This document shows positions 36,441 through 44,111 of a stretch of DNA of 64,000 nucleotides, piece after piece. A program made the translations under genes and the position numbers. The stretch comes from SMWD01 sp964629475 (GTDB lineage: Bacteria > Pseudomonadota > Gammaproteobacteria > Steroidobacterales > GCA-2729495): the NCBI GenBank assembly GCA_964629475.1, contig CAZVQW010000015.1:10544-74543 (forward strand), in the 5' to 3' direction. Numbering within the stretch: the stretch's first letter is position 1; each line of letters starts with the position of its first letter. The notes below the pieces were generated by a model. That model saw only the letters and a list, made by a program, of their open reading frames with translations, had not been told where the DNA came from and did not search any database.

Positions 36441-36689
36441 TTATTGCCCGTCAAGATCCTCCGGAGCGATTTCCTTGAGCTCCGCATTCATCAATACCTG
36501 CACCTTCTGCTCGGCATCCGTCAACGCAGCCTGACAATTCCGGCTCAGCTTGACGCCTTTCTCGAACTGTTTCAGCGAAGCGTCCAGGCTAAGATCACCG
36601 CCCTCGAGTTGTTCAACGACCTGCTCGAGATCATGCATCGCCTTTTCCAGGTCGATCGATGGTTTTTTTGTCGTGGCCACGGGCTTCAT
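36441..36689 (-). CDS. xseB: Exodeoxyribonuclease VII small subunit
   Basis: 82 residues: PSIDLEKAMHDLEQVVEQLE followed by GGDLSLDASLKQFEKGVKLS is the XseB core. Together with XseA (elsewhere) it forms the exonuclease VII complex that degrades single-stranded DNA. In many relatives xseB is followed by ispA and dxs; here it is alone, with a convergent kinase gene downstream. Confidence 0.95.
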   Translation of the reverse strand: MKPVATTKKPSIDLEKAMHDLEQVVEQLEGGDLSLDASLKQFEKGVKLSRNCQAALTDAEQKVQVLMNAELKEIAPEDLDGQ

Positions 36690-36781
36690 CCAGTAACAGT
36701 AACGATTGCATAGCGTGTCATAGTGGGCGGGCGAGGGTCAACATCGATACAATGCCGGGCCTATGGCCTGTAACCGGATGT

Positions 36782-37369
36782 ATGGAAGTGGATAAACTGG
36801 AGCAAGACGATCTTTATGCTCTCGAGGCCTATGAGAAACACCGGTCCGAGTTTCGTGCCCGTGTTCTCGAGCACAAGCAACATCGCCGCTTGCAGCTCGG
36901 TGACAATATGATCATGATTATTGAAGATCGCCTGACGATGCAATACCAGGTGCAGGAGATGTTGCGCATCGAAAAAATTTCTACCGAGGCCGGGGTCCTG
37001 GAAGAACTTGGAGCCTATAATCCGCTGATTCCTGACGGGTCGAACTGGAAGGCAACGATGATGATCGAGTATCCGGAGCTTGATGAGCGCCGCGTTGCAC
37101 TTGAGCAGTTGCCTGGTATCGAGGACCGGGTCTGGGTCGGGATCGACGGCGTACAGCGGGTAATGGGTGTTGCCGACGAAGATCTGGATCGAAGTACCGA
37201 CATCGAGACCTCGGCGGTGCACTTTCTGCGCTTCGAGCTACCGGCCCAGGCCGTACAGGCATTGAAAGGTGGCGCATCCCTGCTGGTTGGGGTCGACCAC
37301 CCGCAGTACCAGTGCGAACAGGAAGTTGCCGAGGAAACCCGCGAATCGCTGATTGCAGATCTCGCTTAA
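36782..37369 (+). CDS. DUF3501 family protein
   Basis: 195 residues from ATG 36782 (MEVDKLEQDDLYALEAYEKH); the open frame extends further upstream over xseB and is not used. LQLGDNMIMIIEDRLTMQYQ and VQEMLRIEKISTEAGVLEEL, then AYNPLIPDGSNWKATMMIEY, are the conserved blocks of DUF3501. Proteins of this family often sit beside rubrerythrin or heme/iron genes; here the neighbours are xseB and parE. Function unknown. A hairpin follows 35 bp after the stop. Confidence 0.86.
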   Translation: MEVDKLEQDDLYALEAYEKHRSEFRARVLEHKQHRRLQLGDNMIMIIEDRLTMQYQVQEMLRIEKISTEAGVLEELGAYNPLIPDGSNWKATMMIEYPELDERRVALEQLPGIEDRVWVGIDGVQRVMGVADEDLDRSTDIETSAVHFLRFELPAQAVQALKGGASLLVGVDHPQYQCEQEVAEETRESLIADLA

Positions 37370-37403
37370 ACGCGCGGCATCGCATACCATTCGCAGATTG
37401 TGT

Positions 37404-37435
37404 GCGTCTTGTTGGGTAAGACGCTTTGTTGTTGT
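37404..37435 (+). terminator. Possible intrinsic terminator after the DUF3501 gene
   Basis: A perfect 7-bp stem GCGTCTT / AAGACGC (37404-37410 with 37418-37424) and 7-nt loop is followed by TTTGTTGTTGT. The T tract is interrupted, so efficiency would be moderate. Confidence 0.5.
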
Positions 37436-37507
37436 ACCGGACCGGGTCTGTGAGCGCTGTGGGGCGTTTTCTGGTCGGCCGGTTGTTGTTGTGCTGAGTC
37501 CTGGTGA

Positions 37508-39394
37508 ATGAGTAAATCCTACGACGCCTCGGATATCGAGGTTCTGAGCGGGCTGGATCCGGTGCGCCGCCGGCCCGGCATGTATACCGATACGAGTCGG
37601 CCGAATCATCTGGCCCATGAGGTCGTCGACAATAGTGTTGACGAGGCGATCTCCGGTCATTGCAAGCGTATCGATGTCAAACTTTACGCCGACGGCTCAC
37701 TCGAGGTCAGCGACGACGGTCGCGGCATGCCGGTGGACAAGCACCCGAAGGAAAAGATACCCGGTGTCGAACTGATTCTGACGCGCCTGCATGCCGGCGG
37801 TAAGTTTTCGGGTAAAAACTACAAATACTCTGGTGGCCTGCACGGTGTCGGCGTTTCGGTCGTCAATGCATTATCGAAAAATCTCGAGATCTGGATTCGG
37901 CGCAATTCGAAGGAATACAACCTGAGCTTCAAGGGGGGCAAGCGGGTCGGCAAGCTCGAGGTTGTTGGGTCGGTCGGCAAACAGAATACCGGTACGACGA
38001 TTCGTTTCTGGCCTGATCCAAAATACTTCGATTCCAACAAGTTTTCGCTGCCGCAACTCCAGCATGTTTTGCGCGCAAAAGCGGTGCTGTGTCCCGGCCT
38101 GAAGATCAAATTCGAGGTCGAAAAGCCGCAACAGAAATTTGAATGGCAGTACGAGGGCGGGCTCGAACAATATCTTGCCGAATGCCTCGGTGATATTGAG
38201 ACCTTGCCCGAGGTGCCGTTCGGCGGCAGCATGCGCGGTAGTCGCGAAGAGATCGACTGGTCCGTGGTCTGGGTGGCTGATGGTGGGCCGGCGGTCGCCG
38301 AATCTTACGTCAACCTCGTGCCTACCGCTCAGGGTGGTACGCACGTCAACGGGTTCCGTGCCGGTCTGACCGAAGCCGTTCGCGAGTTCTGCGAATTCCG
38401 CAACCTCGTGCCACGCGGATTGCGCATTGCGCCGGAAGATGTCTGGGATGGCGTCAGTTTCATTTTGTCGGTCAAGATTGAAGATCCACAATTCTCCGGA
38501 CAGACGAAAGAACGGCTGTCATCGCGGGAATGTGCCGCGTTCGTATCGGGCATTATCAAGGATGAGTTCGGCGCCTGGCTGAATCAGCATCCGGAGTCCG
38601 GCGACCTGATCGCGCAGCGCGTGATTGCGGCCGCGCAACGGCGGCTCAAGGCCAACAAGAAGGTGGTGCGCAAGAAGATTGTCAGTGGCCCCGCGTTACC
38701 CGGCAAACTGGCGGACTGTAGCTGTTCTGAGCCGGAACGCAGTGAGTTGTTTCTCGTTGAGGGCGATTCTGCCGGCGGCTCGGCCAAGCAGGGTCGCGAT
38801 CGTGAAACGCAGGCGATATTGCCGTTGCGGGGCAAGATTCTGAACACGTGGGAAGTCGATCAGGGCGAATTGCTTGGTTCGGCGGAGGTCAACAATATCA
38901 GCATCGCCATCGGCATCGATCCGGGTGAAGAGGATCTGTCGGCGCTGCGCTATCACAAGATCTGTATTCTTGCCGATGCAGACTCGGACGGTCTGCATAT
39001 CGCCACGCTGATCTGTGCATTATTCGCCCGGCATTTCCCTGCGCTGATTCGTGCTGGGCATGTGTATGTCGCGATGCCGCCGCTCTATCGTATCGATGTC
39101 GGCAAGGAAGTGTTTTATGCGCTCGATGAAGGTGAGCGAGAGGGTGTTCTGGATCGTATTCGCACTGAAAAGCTCAAAGGAAAAATCAATGTCACGCGTT
39201 TCAAAGGTCTCGGCGAGATGAACCCGACCCAATTACGGGAAACGACGATGGCCAGCGAAACGCGACGACTTGCGCAGCTGACAATTACCGCGGATGACAA
39301 GACCGAGCAGATGTTCGACATGTTGCTGGCCAAGAAGCGGGCGAAGGACCGCAAGGCCTGGTTGCAGTCCAAGGGTAATCTCGCGGAAGTTTGA
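37508..39394 (+). CDS. parE: DNA topoisomerase IV subunit B
   Basis: 628 residues. ATPase (GHKL) domain: RRRPGMYTDTSRPNHLAHEV, VSDDGRGMPVD and YSGGLHGVGVSVVNALS; TOPRIM domain: FLVEGDSAGGSAKQGRDRET and LPLRGKILNTWE. Length and residues (ParE-type rather than GyrB, lacking the long insert) fit topoisomerase IV. It pairs with ParC to decatenate chromosomes. parC follows 16 bp downstream with a GGAGG site. Confidence 0.96.
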   Translation: MSKSYDASDIEVLSGLDPVRRRPGMYTDTSRPNHLAHEVVDNSVDEAISGHCKRIDVKLYADGSLEVSDDGRGMPVDKHPKEKIPGVELILTRLHAGGKFSGKNYKYSGGLHGVGVSVVNALSKNLEIWIRRNSKEYNLSFKGGKRVGKLEVVGSVGKQNTGTTIRFWPDPKYFDSNKFSLPQLQHVLRAKAVLCPGLKIKFEVEKPQQKFEWQYEGGLEQYLAECLGDIETLPEVPFGGSMRGSREEIDWSVVWVADGGPAVAESYVNLVPTAQGGTHVNGFRAGLTEAVREFCEFRNLVPRGLRIAPEDVWDGVSFILSVKIEDPQFSGQTKERLSSRECAAFVSGIIKDEFGAWLNQHPESGDLIAQRVIAAAQRRLKANKKVVRKKIVSGPALPGKLADCSCSEPERSELFLVEGDSAGGSAKQGRDRETQAILPLRGKILNTWEVDQGELLGSAEVNNISIAIGIDPGEEDLSALRYHKICILADADSDGLHIATLICALFARHFPALIRAGHVYVAMPPLYRIDVGKEVFYALDEGEREGVLDRIRTEKLKGKINVTRFKGLGEMNPTQLRETTMASETRRLAQLTITADDKTEQMFDMLLAKKRAKDRKAWLQSKGNLAEV

Positions 39395-39410
39395 AAAAAA
39401 CAGGAGGGCC

Positions 39411-41693
39411 ATGAGCGTGCAGAATCAACTGGATTTCGAAGGTATCGAGCAGGTGCCTCTGAAGGAGTTTGCCGAGAAGGCCTACCTCGATTATTCGATG
39501 TACGTCATTCTCGATCGCGCCTTGCCGCACCTGGGTGACGGGCTCAAGCCCGTGCAACGCCGGATTATTTATGCGATGAGCGAACTCGGCCTCGCGGCTG
39601 GTGCTAAGCCGAAGAAGTCGGCACGAACGGTTGGCGACGTTATCGGCAAGTTTCATCCGCATGGCGATACAGCGTGTTACGAGGCGATGGTGCACATGGC
39701 GCAGGAGTTTGCCTACCGCTATCCGATTGTCGACGGGCAGGGCAACTGGGGTTCGTCCGACGATCCGAAATCGTTCGCAGCCATGCGTTATACGGAGTCG
39801 CGGCTGACGCCTTATGCCGATGTTCTGCTGGCCGAGCTCGGGCAGGGCACGGTGGACTGGGGGCCGAATTTTGACGGCTCTCTCGATGAGCCGCTGTTAT
39901 TGCCGGCGCGGTTGCCAAATCTGTTGCTGAACGGCACGACCGGCATCGCCGTCGGCATGTCGACCGATTTTCCGCCACATAATGTCAATGAAGTGGTCAG
40001 TGCGCTCGTGCGGCTGCTCGAGGAGCCCAAGACGACAATTCGAGCGCTGTGCAAGCATATCAAGGGACCGGACTATCCAACCGGTGGCGAGATCATCACG
40101 CCGCAGAGCGAGATAATCGAAATCTACAAGACCGGCAACGGTACGCTACGCGCACGCGCAACGTACGATATCGATGACGGTGAAATCATTATCACGAGCC
40201 TGCCTCACCAGGTCTCGGGCAGTCGGGTGCTCGAGCAAATCGCGGCACAGATGCAGGCGAAGAAACTGCCGATGGTCGCCGACCTGCGCGACGAATCCGA
40301 TCATGAAAATCCGACCCGCCTCGTGATTTTGCCGAAATCGAATCGCGTTGATATCGAGACATTGATGGCGCACTTGTTCGCCACGACGGACCTCGAAAAA
40401 ACGATGCGCATCAACCTGAACGTCATCGGCCTCGATGGGCGACCCGGTGTCCGGAACCTGCGTGATCTGCTGGCCGAATGGCTCGAATTTCGGACTATCA
40501 CCGTCAAGCGTCGTTTGGCGTATCGACTCGCACGCGTCGAGGAGCGTTTGCATATTCTCGACGGTCGGTTGATCGCGTACCTGAGCATCGACAAGGTCAT
40601 TAAGATCATTCGCACCGAAGACAAGCCGAAAGCCGTATTGATGAAGCGGTTCAAGCTGACTGACATCCAGGCCGAAGACATCCTGAACATTCGTCTGCGT
40701 CAGTTGGCCAAACTGGAGGAGATCAAGATCCGCGATGAGCAGGCGTCGCTGACTGCCGAACGTGACGAGCTGGCGAAGATTTTAAAAAGCAAGGTCCGGC
40801 TCAAAAACCTGCTGCGTGATGAACTCATCGCGGCAGCCGAGGAACATGGCGACGAACGCCGCACGTTGATTGTCGAGCGTACGGCGGCACAAGCGTTGAC
40901 TGAAGAAGATCTCGTTGGCAGCGAGCCGGTGACCGTTATCCTGTCCGAGCGCGGTTGGGCACGCGCTGCCAAGGGGCACGATATCGATCCGACCAGTGTC
41001 AATTACAAATCGGGGGATGGATTTCTTAGCGCCGCTCGCGGCATGAGTAATCAGCAGGCGGTATTCGTCGACTCGACCGGCCGTGCGTACAGTATTGCCG
41101 CACATTCATTGCCGTCGGCCCGCGGGCAGGGCGAACCGCTGTCCGGCCGGTTGAACCCTGCCGACGGTGCGACATTTCGCGGCGTCATGACCGGCGACTC
41201 CGGTTCGCGATGGCTGGTCGCTTCCGATGCCGGTTACGGCTTCTTCGTGCAACTTGAACAGCTCTATTCGCGAAACCGTGCGGGCAAGGCTTGTTTGCGC
41301 ATTCCGGTTGGCGGGTCGGTTGTCACTCCCGCCCGATTTCCGCACGCTGATTTTCCCGCCGAAGCCTGGGTCGCGGCCGTCAGTTCGGTCGGCCGGTTGC
41401 TTGTCTTTCCAGCCGATGAATTACCGGAGCTCGCGCGCGGCAAAGGCAACAAGATTCTCGGCATACCGTCTGCGAAGTACAAGGCCGGTGAGGAATGCAT
41501 GATCGCGATGCAGGTTCTCGGCGCCGATGAGGGTTTGCGGATTATCAGCGGGCAACGGGCAATGACGCTGAAATGGGAGGATCTTGGACATTACGACGGC
41601 AACCGCGGGCGCAGGGGTAATATGCTGCCCAGGGGCTGGCGTAAGGTAGATCGAGTGTTGCGACTGCCCGTGGAGCCGCCGGCCGAGGAATAA
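39411..41693 (+). CDS. parC: DNA topoisomerase IV subunit A
   Basis: About 760 residues from ATG 39411, preceded by an AGGAGG ribosome site 4-9 nt upstream; the longer open frame back to 39294 overlaps parE and is rejected. Breakage domain: YLDYSMYVILDRALPHLGDG, GKFHPHGDTACYEAMVHMAQ and the tyrosine in AAMRYTESRLTPYADV. C-terminal beta-pinwheel blades follow (GVMTGDSGSRWLVASDAGYG and others). At the position equivalent to the quinolone-determining Ser80 of E. coli ParC this protein has Thr (HPHGDTACYE). It cuts and reseals DNA with ParE. Confidence 0.97.
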   Translation: MSVQNQLDFEGIEQVPLKEFAEKAYLDYSMYVILDRALPHLGDGLKPVQRRIIYAMSELGLAAGAKPKKSARTVGDVIGKFHPHGDTACYEAMVHMAQEFAYRYPIVDGQGNWGSSDDPKSFAAMRYTESRLTPYADVLLAELGQGTVDWGPNFDGSLDEPLLLPARLPNLLLNGTTGIAVGMSTDFPPHNVNEVVSALVRLLEEPKTTIRALCKHIKGPDYPTGGEIITPQSEIIEIYKTGNGTLRARATYDIDDGEIIITSLPHQVSGSRVLEQIAAQMQAKKLPMVADLRDESDHENPTRLVILPKSNRVDIETLMAHLFATTDLEKTMRINLNVIGLDGRPGVRNLRDLLAEWLEFRTITVKRRLAYRLARVEERLHILDGRLIAYLSIDKVIKIIRTEDKPKAVLMKRFKLTDIQAEDILNIRLRQLAKLEEIKIRDEQASLTAERDELAKILKSKVRLKNLLRDELIAAAEEHGDERRTLIVERTAAQALTEEDLVGSEPVTVILSERGWARAAKGHDIDPTSVNYKSGDGFLSAARGMSNQQAVFVDSTGRAYSIAAHSLPSARGQGEPLSGRLNPADGATFRGVMTGDSGSRWLVASDAGYGFFVQLEQLYSRNRAGKACLRIPVGGSVVTPARFPHADFPAEAWVAAVSSVGRLLVFPADELPELARGKGNKILGIPSAKYKAGEECMIAMQVLGADEGLRIISGQRAMTLKWEDLGHYDGNRGRRGNMLPRGWRKVDRVLRLPVEPPAEE

Positions 41694-41694
41694 A

Positions 41695-42657
41695 TTAGTC
41701 GTTGACTTCCTGTTCCGGCAAATCGCGGTCTTCAGCTTCTCTGGCCTGCTCTTTATTGAGTGATCGTTTTATCTCGCTGGATTCGAGGATCTGGCTCGCC
41801 GTAAACTCATCTTCGAAGTCACGTTCCAGCAGGGTCAGCGCTTCCTGAAGTGTCTGCGCCATGGCCTCTTCATCATCGACTGGTAAATCACTCATTTCAC
41901 TTTTGACGGTTGGATCGTCTTCCATTTCGACCAATGCTGAGTCGTCGATATATTCATCGAGCAGGTCGTTTCCAGCTGCAAATAATTCATCTATATCGAC
42001 AGGCGCATCCGCGGTGTCGCTGCTCAGTTCAGCGGCCATGCCGGTCGGTATCTCGGCTGTCGGATCAAACATATCGCCATCAAATTCGGACGGTAGTTCA
42101 TGCGTCGGATCAAACAGTTGATCATCGGCCTGCTGAGGCATTTCAGCAGTTGGTTCGGAAAATATTTCGGCTGTGTCGTCAGCGTCATCAACAGCGATGT
42201 TGCCTGTCGGATCGAAGATTTCGCTATCGGATTCACCGTCCTCGCCAAAAAGCTGCGCGAGCATCTCGTCGTCAGAATCCTGTTGCGTTGTGTCGAAATT
42301 CTCCAGCGTGCCGGGATCGAAATCCGGCGCTTCGCCCTGTACCGTGTCGTCGGGATGACCGGTCTCGACAATATACGTGTTCTCGGCAGGGTTGCAGATC
42401 GGCAGGGCCTCGGTCTCATCCTGTTGCGTTTCGAACGCCAGGCCGGCTTCTGCCGTGTCGAAAGCATTCTTCACGCCGGTAATCGGCGCTTCATCGCTGG
42501 CTCTGGGCGGCTGTACGGGGGTCTTGGCGGATTTGGGCTGCGTGCTTGCCGGCATTTTGCGCCGGATCAGTCCGAGAACCGCGTCGCTCAACTGGCGCCG
42601 GAATATCACGAGGCTGATTATCAAGCCGAGCAGTATACCGACGAGAGTCGCGATCAA
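41695..42657 (-). CDS. FimV-like protein, C-terminal part (separated from 42654-43829 by a frameshift)
   Basis: Open frame of 320 residues starting with TTG, opening directly in a membrane helix (MIATLVGILLGLIISLVIFR) and followed by a very acidic cytoplasmic tail. The tail has three copies of an F-D-P-T motif (EIFDPTGNI, QLFDPTHEL, DMFDPTAEI) and ends in a short basic helix. In the same frame, sequence upstream of the TTG reads PVPVVTTPRSESAASQVNPL, typical of the linker before a FimV membrane helix, so the true protein probably includes the preceding gene. The upstream frame ends at TGA overlapping this TTG (TTGA at 42654-42657). It may be the second half of one FimV-like protein broken by a -1 change, or a coupled two-gene arrangement. 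Confidence 0.72.
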   Translation of the reverse strand: MIATLVGILLGLIISLVIFRRQLSDAVLGLIRRKMPASTQPKSAKTPVQPPRASDEAPITGVKNAFDTAEAGLAFETQQDETEALPICNPAENTYIVETGHPDDTVQGEAPDFDPGTLENFDTTQQDSDDEMLAQLFGEDGESDSEIFDPTGNIAVDDADDTAEIFSEPTAEMPQQADDQLFDPTHELPSEFDGDMFDPTAEIPTGMAAELSSDTADAPVDIDELFAAGNDLLDEYIDDSALVEMEDDPTVKSEMSDLPVDDEEAMAQTLQEALTLLERDFEDEFTASQILESSEIKRSLNKEQAREAEDRDLPEQEVND

Positions 42658-43829
42658 CGGGTTGACCTGGCTGGCCGCTGATTCGCTACGCGGCGTGGTC
42701 GTGACGACTGGAACAGGCTGGGTACGACGGCGGTGGAATCGGCAGAAGTAGCTTCAGGCGCTACGACCGCAGACACTGGTTGTTCGTCGACAAACGGCGT
42801 GATGACGCCTGCTTTGCCTTCTTCCGGTGTCGATACTGCGGGTAGTTGTTCAGAATATGTCCTGATTTCTTCCTGACCGACGGCGATGCCGATTTCAGAC
42901 TCGTTCGTAAGTGTTGTCGACTCGGGCCGTTCCGGCTCGGTGACGAACACTTCCGGTCGGTTCGTCGCGGCTGACGTAGCAACCGGTGCTGGAATGGGTG
43001 CCGGCACCGGCGCCGGCATTGACAGCGACTCACTGGTTGTTTCGGGGATTGTTTCGGGCTGAGCAAACGATGGAGTGGTAACTGTGGCCGGTGTAACTGT
43101 TGCCCGGCCAGTTTCGAGTCCGACGAGTTCTGCGGCATCCGGAATATTGATCAGCGAGCCGAGTTTGATCAGGTCCGGGTTGTTGCGGATGAAGGCCTGC
43201 GGGTTTGTTGTAAACAACAGGCTGGCAACACTCCAGATCGTATCGGGGGCGCGGCCATTGATCCGCGCCGCAATCGTTGACAACGTATCGCCCGCACGGA
43301 CCCGGTAAGCTTTGCCGGCCGGAATCGCGGCTTGCGAGGAGCGCAGAGATCGTGCGGCGTTCTGGCTCGTTGCCTGATCAATAGGCTTAACAGCGGTTTG
43401 CGGGCTTGCCGCAGGTACCCTCAGGGTATCGCCTTGATCTGTCGTGGGTGCAGAAATGACGGTAACGGGAGGCTGTACGCCGGGTATGTCCAGCATGAGT
43501 ACATATTGCCGGACCAACAGTGGCGTACCGGGGCAGTCGACCAGCAGCGAGATTTCGTACATTGGCTCGTGCAATGGATTTGTCGTCGTGACACGCAGAT
43601 TGTATGTGCCCGCTTTTGTGGCCGCCGGAGTGCTGACTCGGAGGGTTTTCGGTGTACCGATTGTGTTTGTTCCACGAGTCGGTGTGACGCAGTTTTTCGG
43701 CAGAGATTCGCCCGCAGCAAGTACGATCGGTATGGTCGCATTGAGCGGTTGAGCGAGATGCGAATTGACTTTCATTTCGCCCAGACCAACAGCGCCGACC
43801 TGTGCCGGATTGACGGCGAGTAACGCCAT
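42654..43829 (-). CDS. FimV-like protein, N-terminal part with LysM domain
   Basis: 391 residues. An N-terminal FimV-type domain (VGAVGLGEMKVNSHLAQPLN, then ATIPIVLAAGESLPKNCVTP) is followed by a LysM peptidoglycan-binding domain (YRVRAGDTLSTIAARI, LFTTNPQAFIRNNPDLIKLG) and a proline/alanine-rich linker. The frame ends in FQSSRPRRVANQRPARSTR, which looks out of register; the neighbouring frame gives the expected linker and membrane helix. The only start codon in this frame is the ATG at 43829, but the residues just upstream (FRRSLIYSS) would complete a better signal peptide, so a non-ATG start or a second defect is possible. FimV proteins link peptidoglycan to polar pili and type IV pilus assembly. 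A normal FimV gene is at 53638, so this is a paralogue. Confidence 0.75.
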   Translation of the reverse strand: MALLAVNPAQVGAVGLGEMKVNSHLAQPLNATIPIVLAAGESLPKNCVTPTRGTNTIGTPKTLRVSTPAATKAGTYNLRVTTTNPLHEPMYEISLLVDCPGTPLLVRQYVLMLDIPGVQPPVTVISAPTTDQGDTLRVPAASPQTAVKPIDQATSQNAARSLRSSQAAIPAGKAYRVRAGDTLSTIAARINGRAPDTIWSVASLLFTTNPQAFIRNNPDLIKLGSLINIPDAAELVGLETGRATVTPATVTTPSFAQPETIPETTSESLSMPAPVPAPIPAPVATSAATNRPEVFVTEPERPESTTLTNESEIGIAVGQEEIRTYSEQLPAVSTPEEGKAGVITPFVDEQPVSAVVAPEATSADSTAVVPSLFQSSRPRRVANQRPARSTR

Positions 43830-44111
43830 GCTGCTGTAGATTAGTGATCTGCGAAACGGCCCGGGCCGGGTACCAATGTCGATGCTGACAGCCGGTTCTG
43901 CTGTGCCCAGTATTTCCGCGATGCTTTGGCGCAGATTCGATCTGCCTTATGCCCGTCCCATAAAGCTAGTTCCTGGCTAACGCTCGTTTCCCTGTTTGTA
44001 AACCGCCACAACTCATTTCCGGTTCTGATGGAAAAGCAACAATGTCTTGTTTTACCTGTGCTCAATCATCTAACAATGAGTTATGTCAAGACTGTGACAT
44101 ATTTCATCTTT
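43830..44111. other. 282-bp gap between fimX-like and fimV-like genes with leader hairpins
   Basis: No gene. On the minus strand, just before the FimV-like gene, two adjacent hairpins occur: 43931-43945 (GCAGAT-loop-ATCTGC) and 43947-43963 (TTATG-loop-CATAA). They would lie in the leader of the FimV-like mRNA. A further A+T-rich part near 44070-44105 may hold a promoter. Confidence 0.45.

Noticed and set aside
39294..39410. ParC starting inside parE
   Set aside because: The ATG at 39411 has an AGGAGG site and gives the normal ParC N-terminus.
42654..42745. Programmed -1 ribosomal frameshift in the FimV-like gene
   Set aside because: No X-XXY-YYZ slippery heptamer and no obvious downstream pseudoknot were seen; mutation, re-initiation or sequence error is simpler.
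43900..44000. Possible GEMM c-di-GMP riboswitch before the FimV-like gene
   Set aside because: GGGACG and a GGGAAAC stretch recall the motif, but the conserved GCAAAGCC core and the P1/P2 arrangement are not present.
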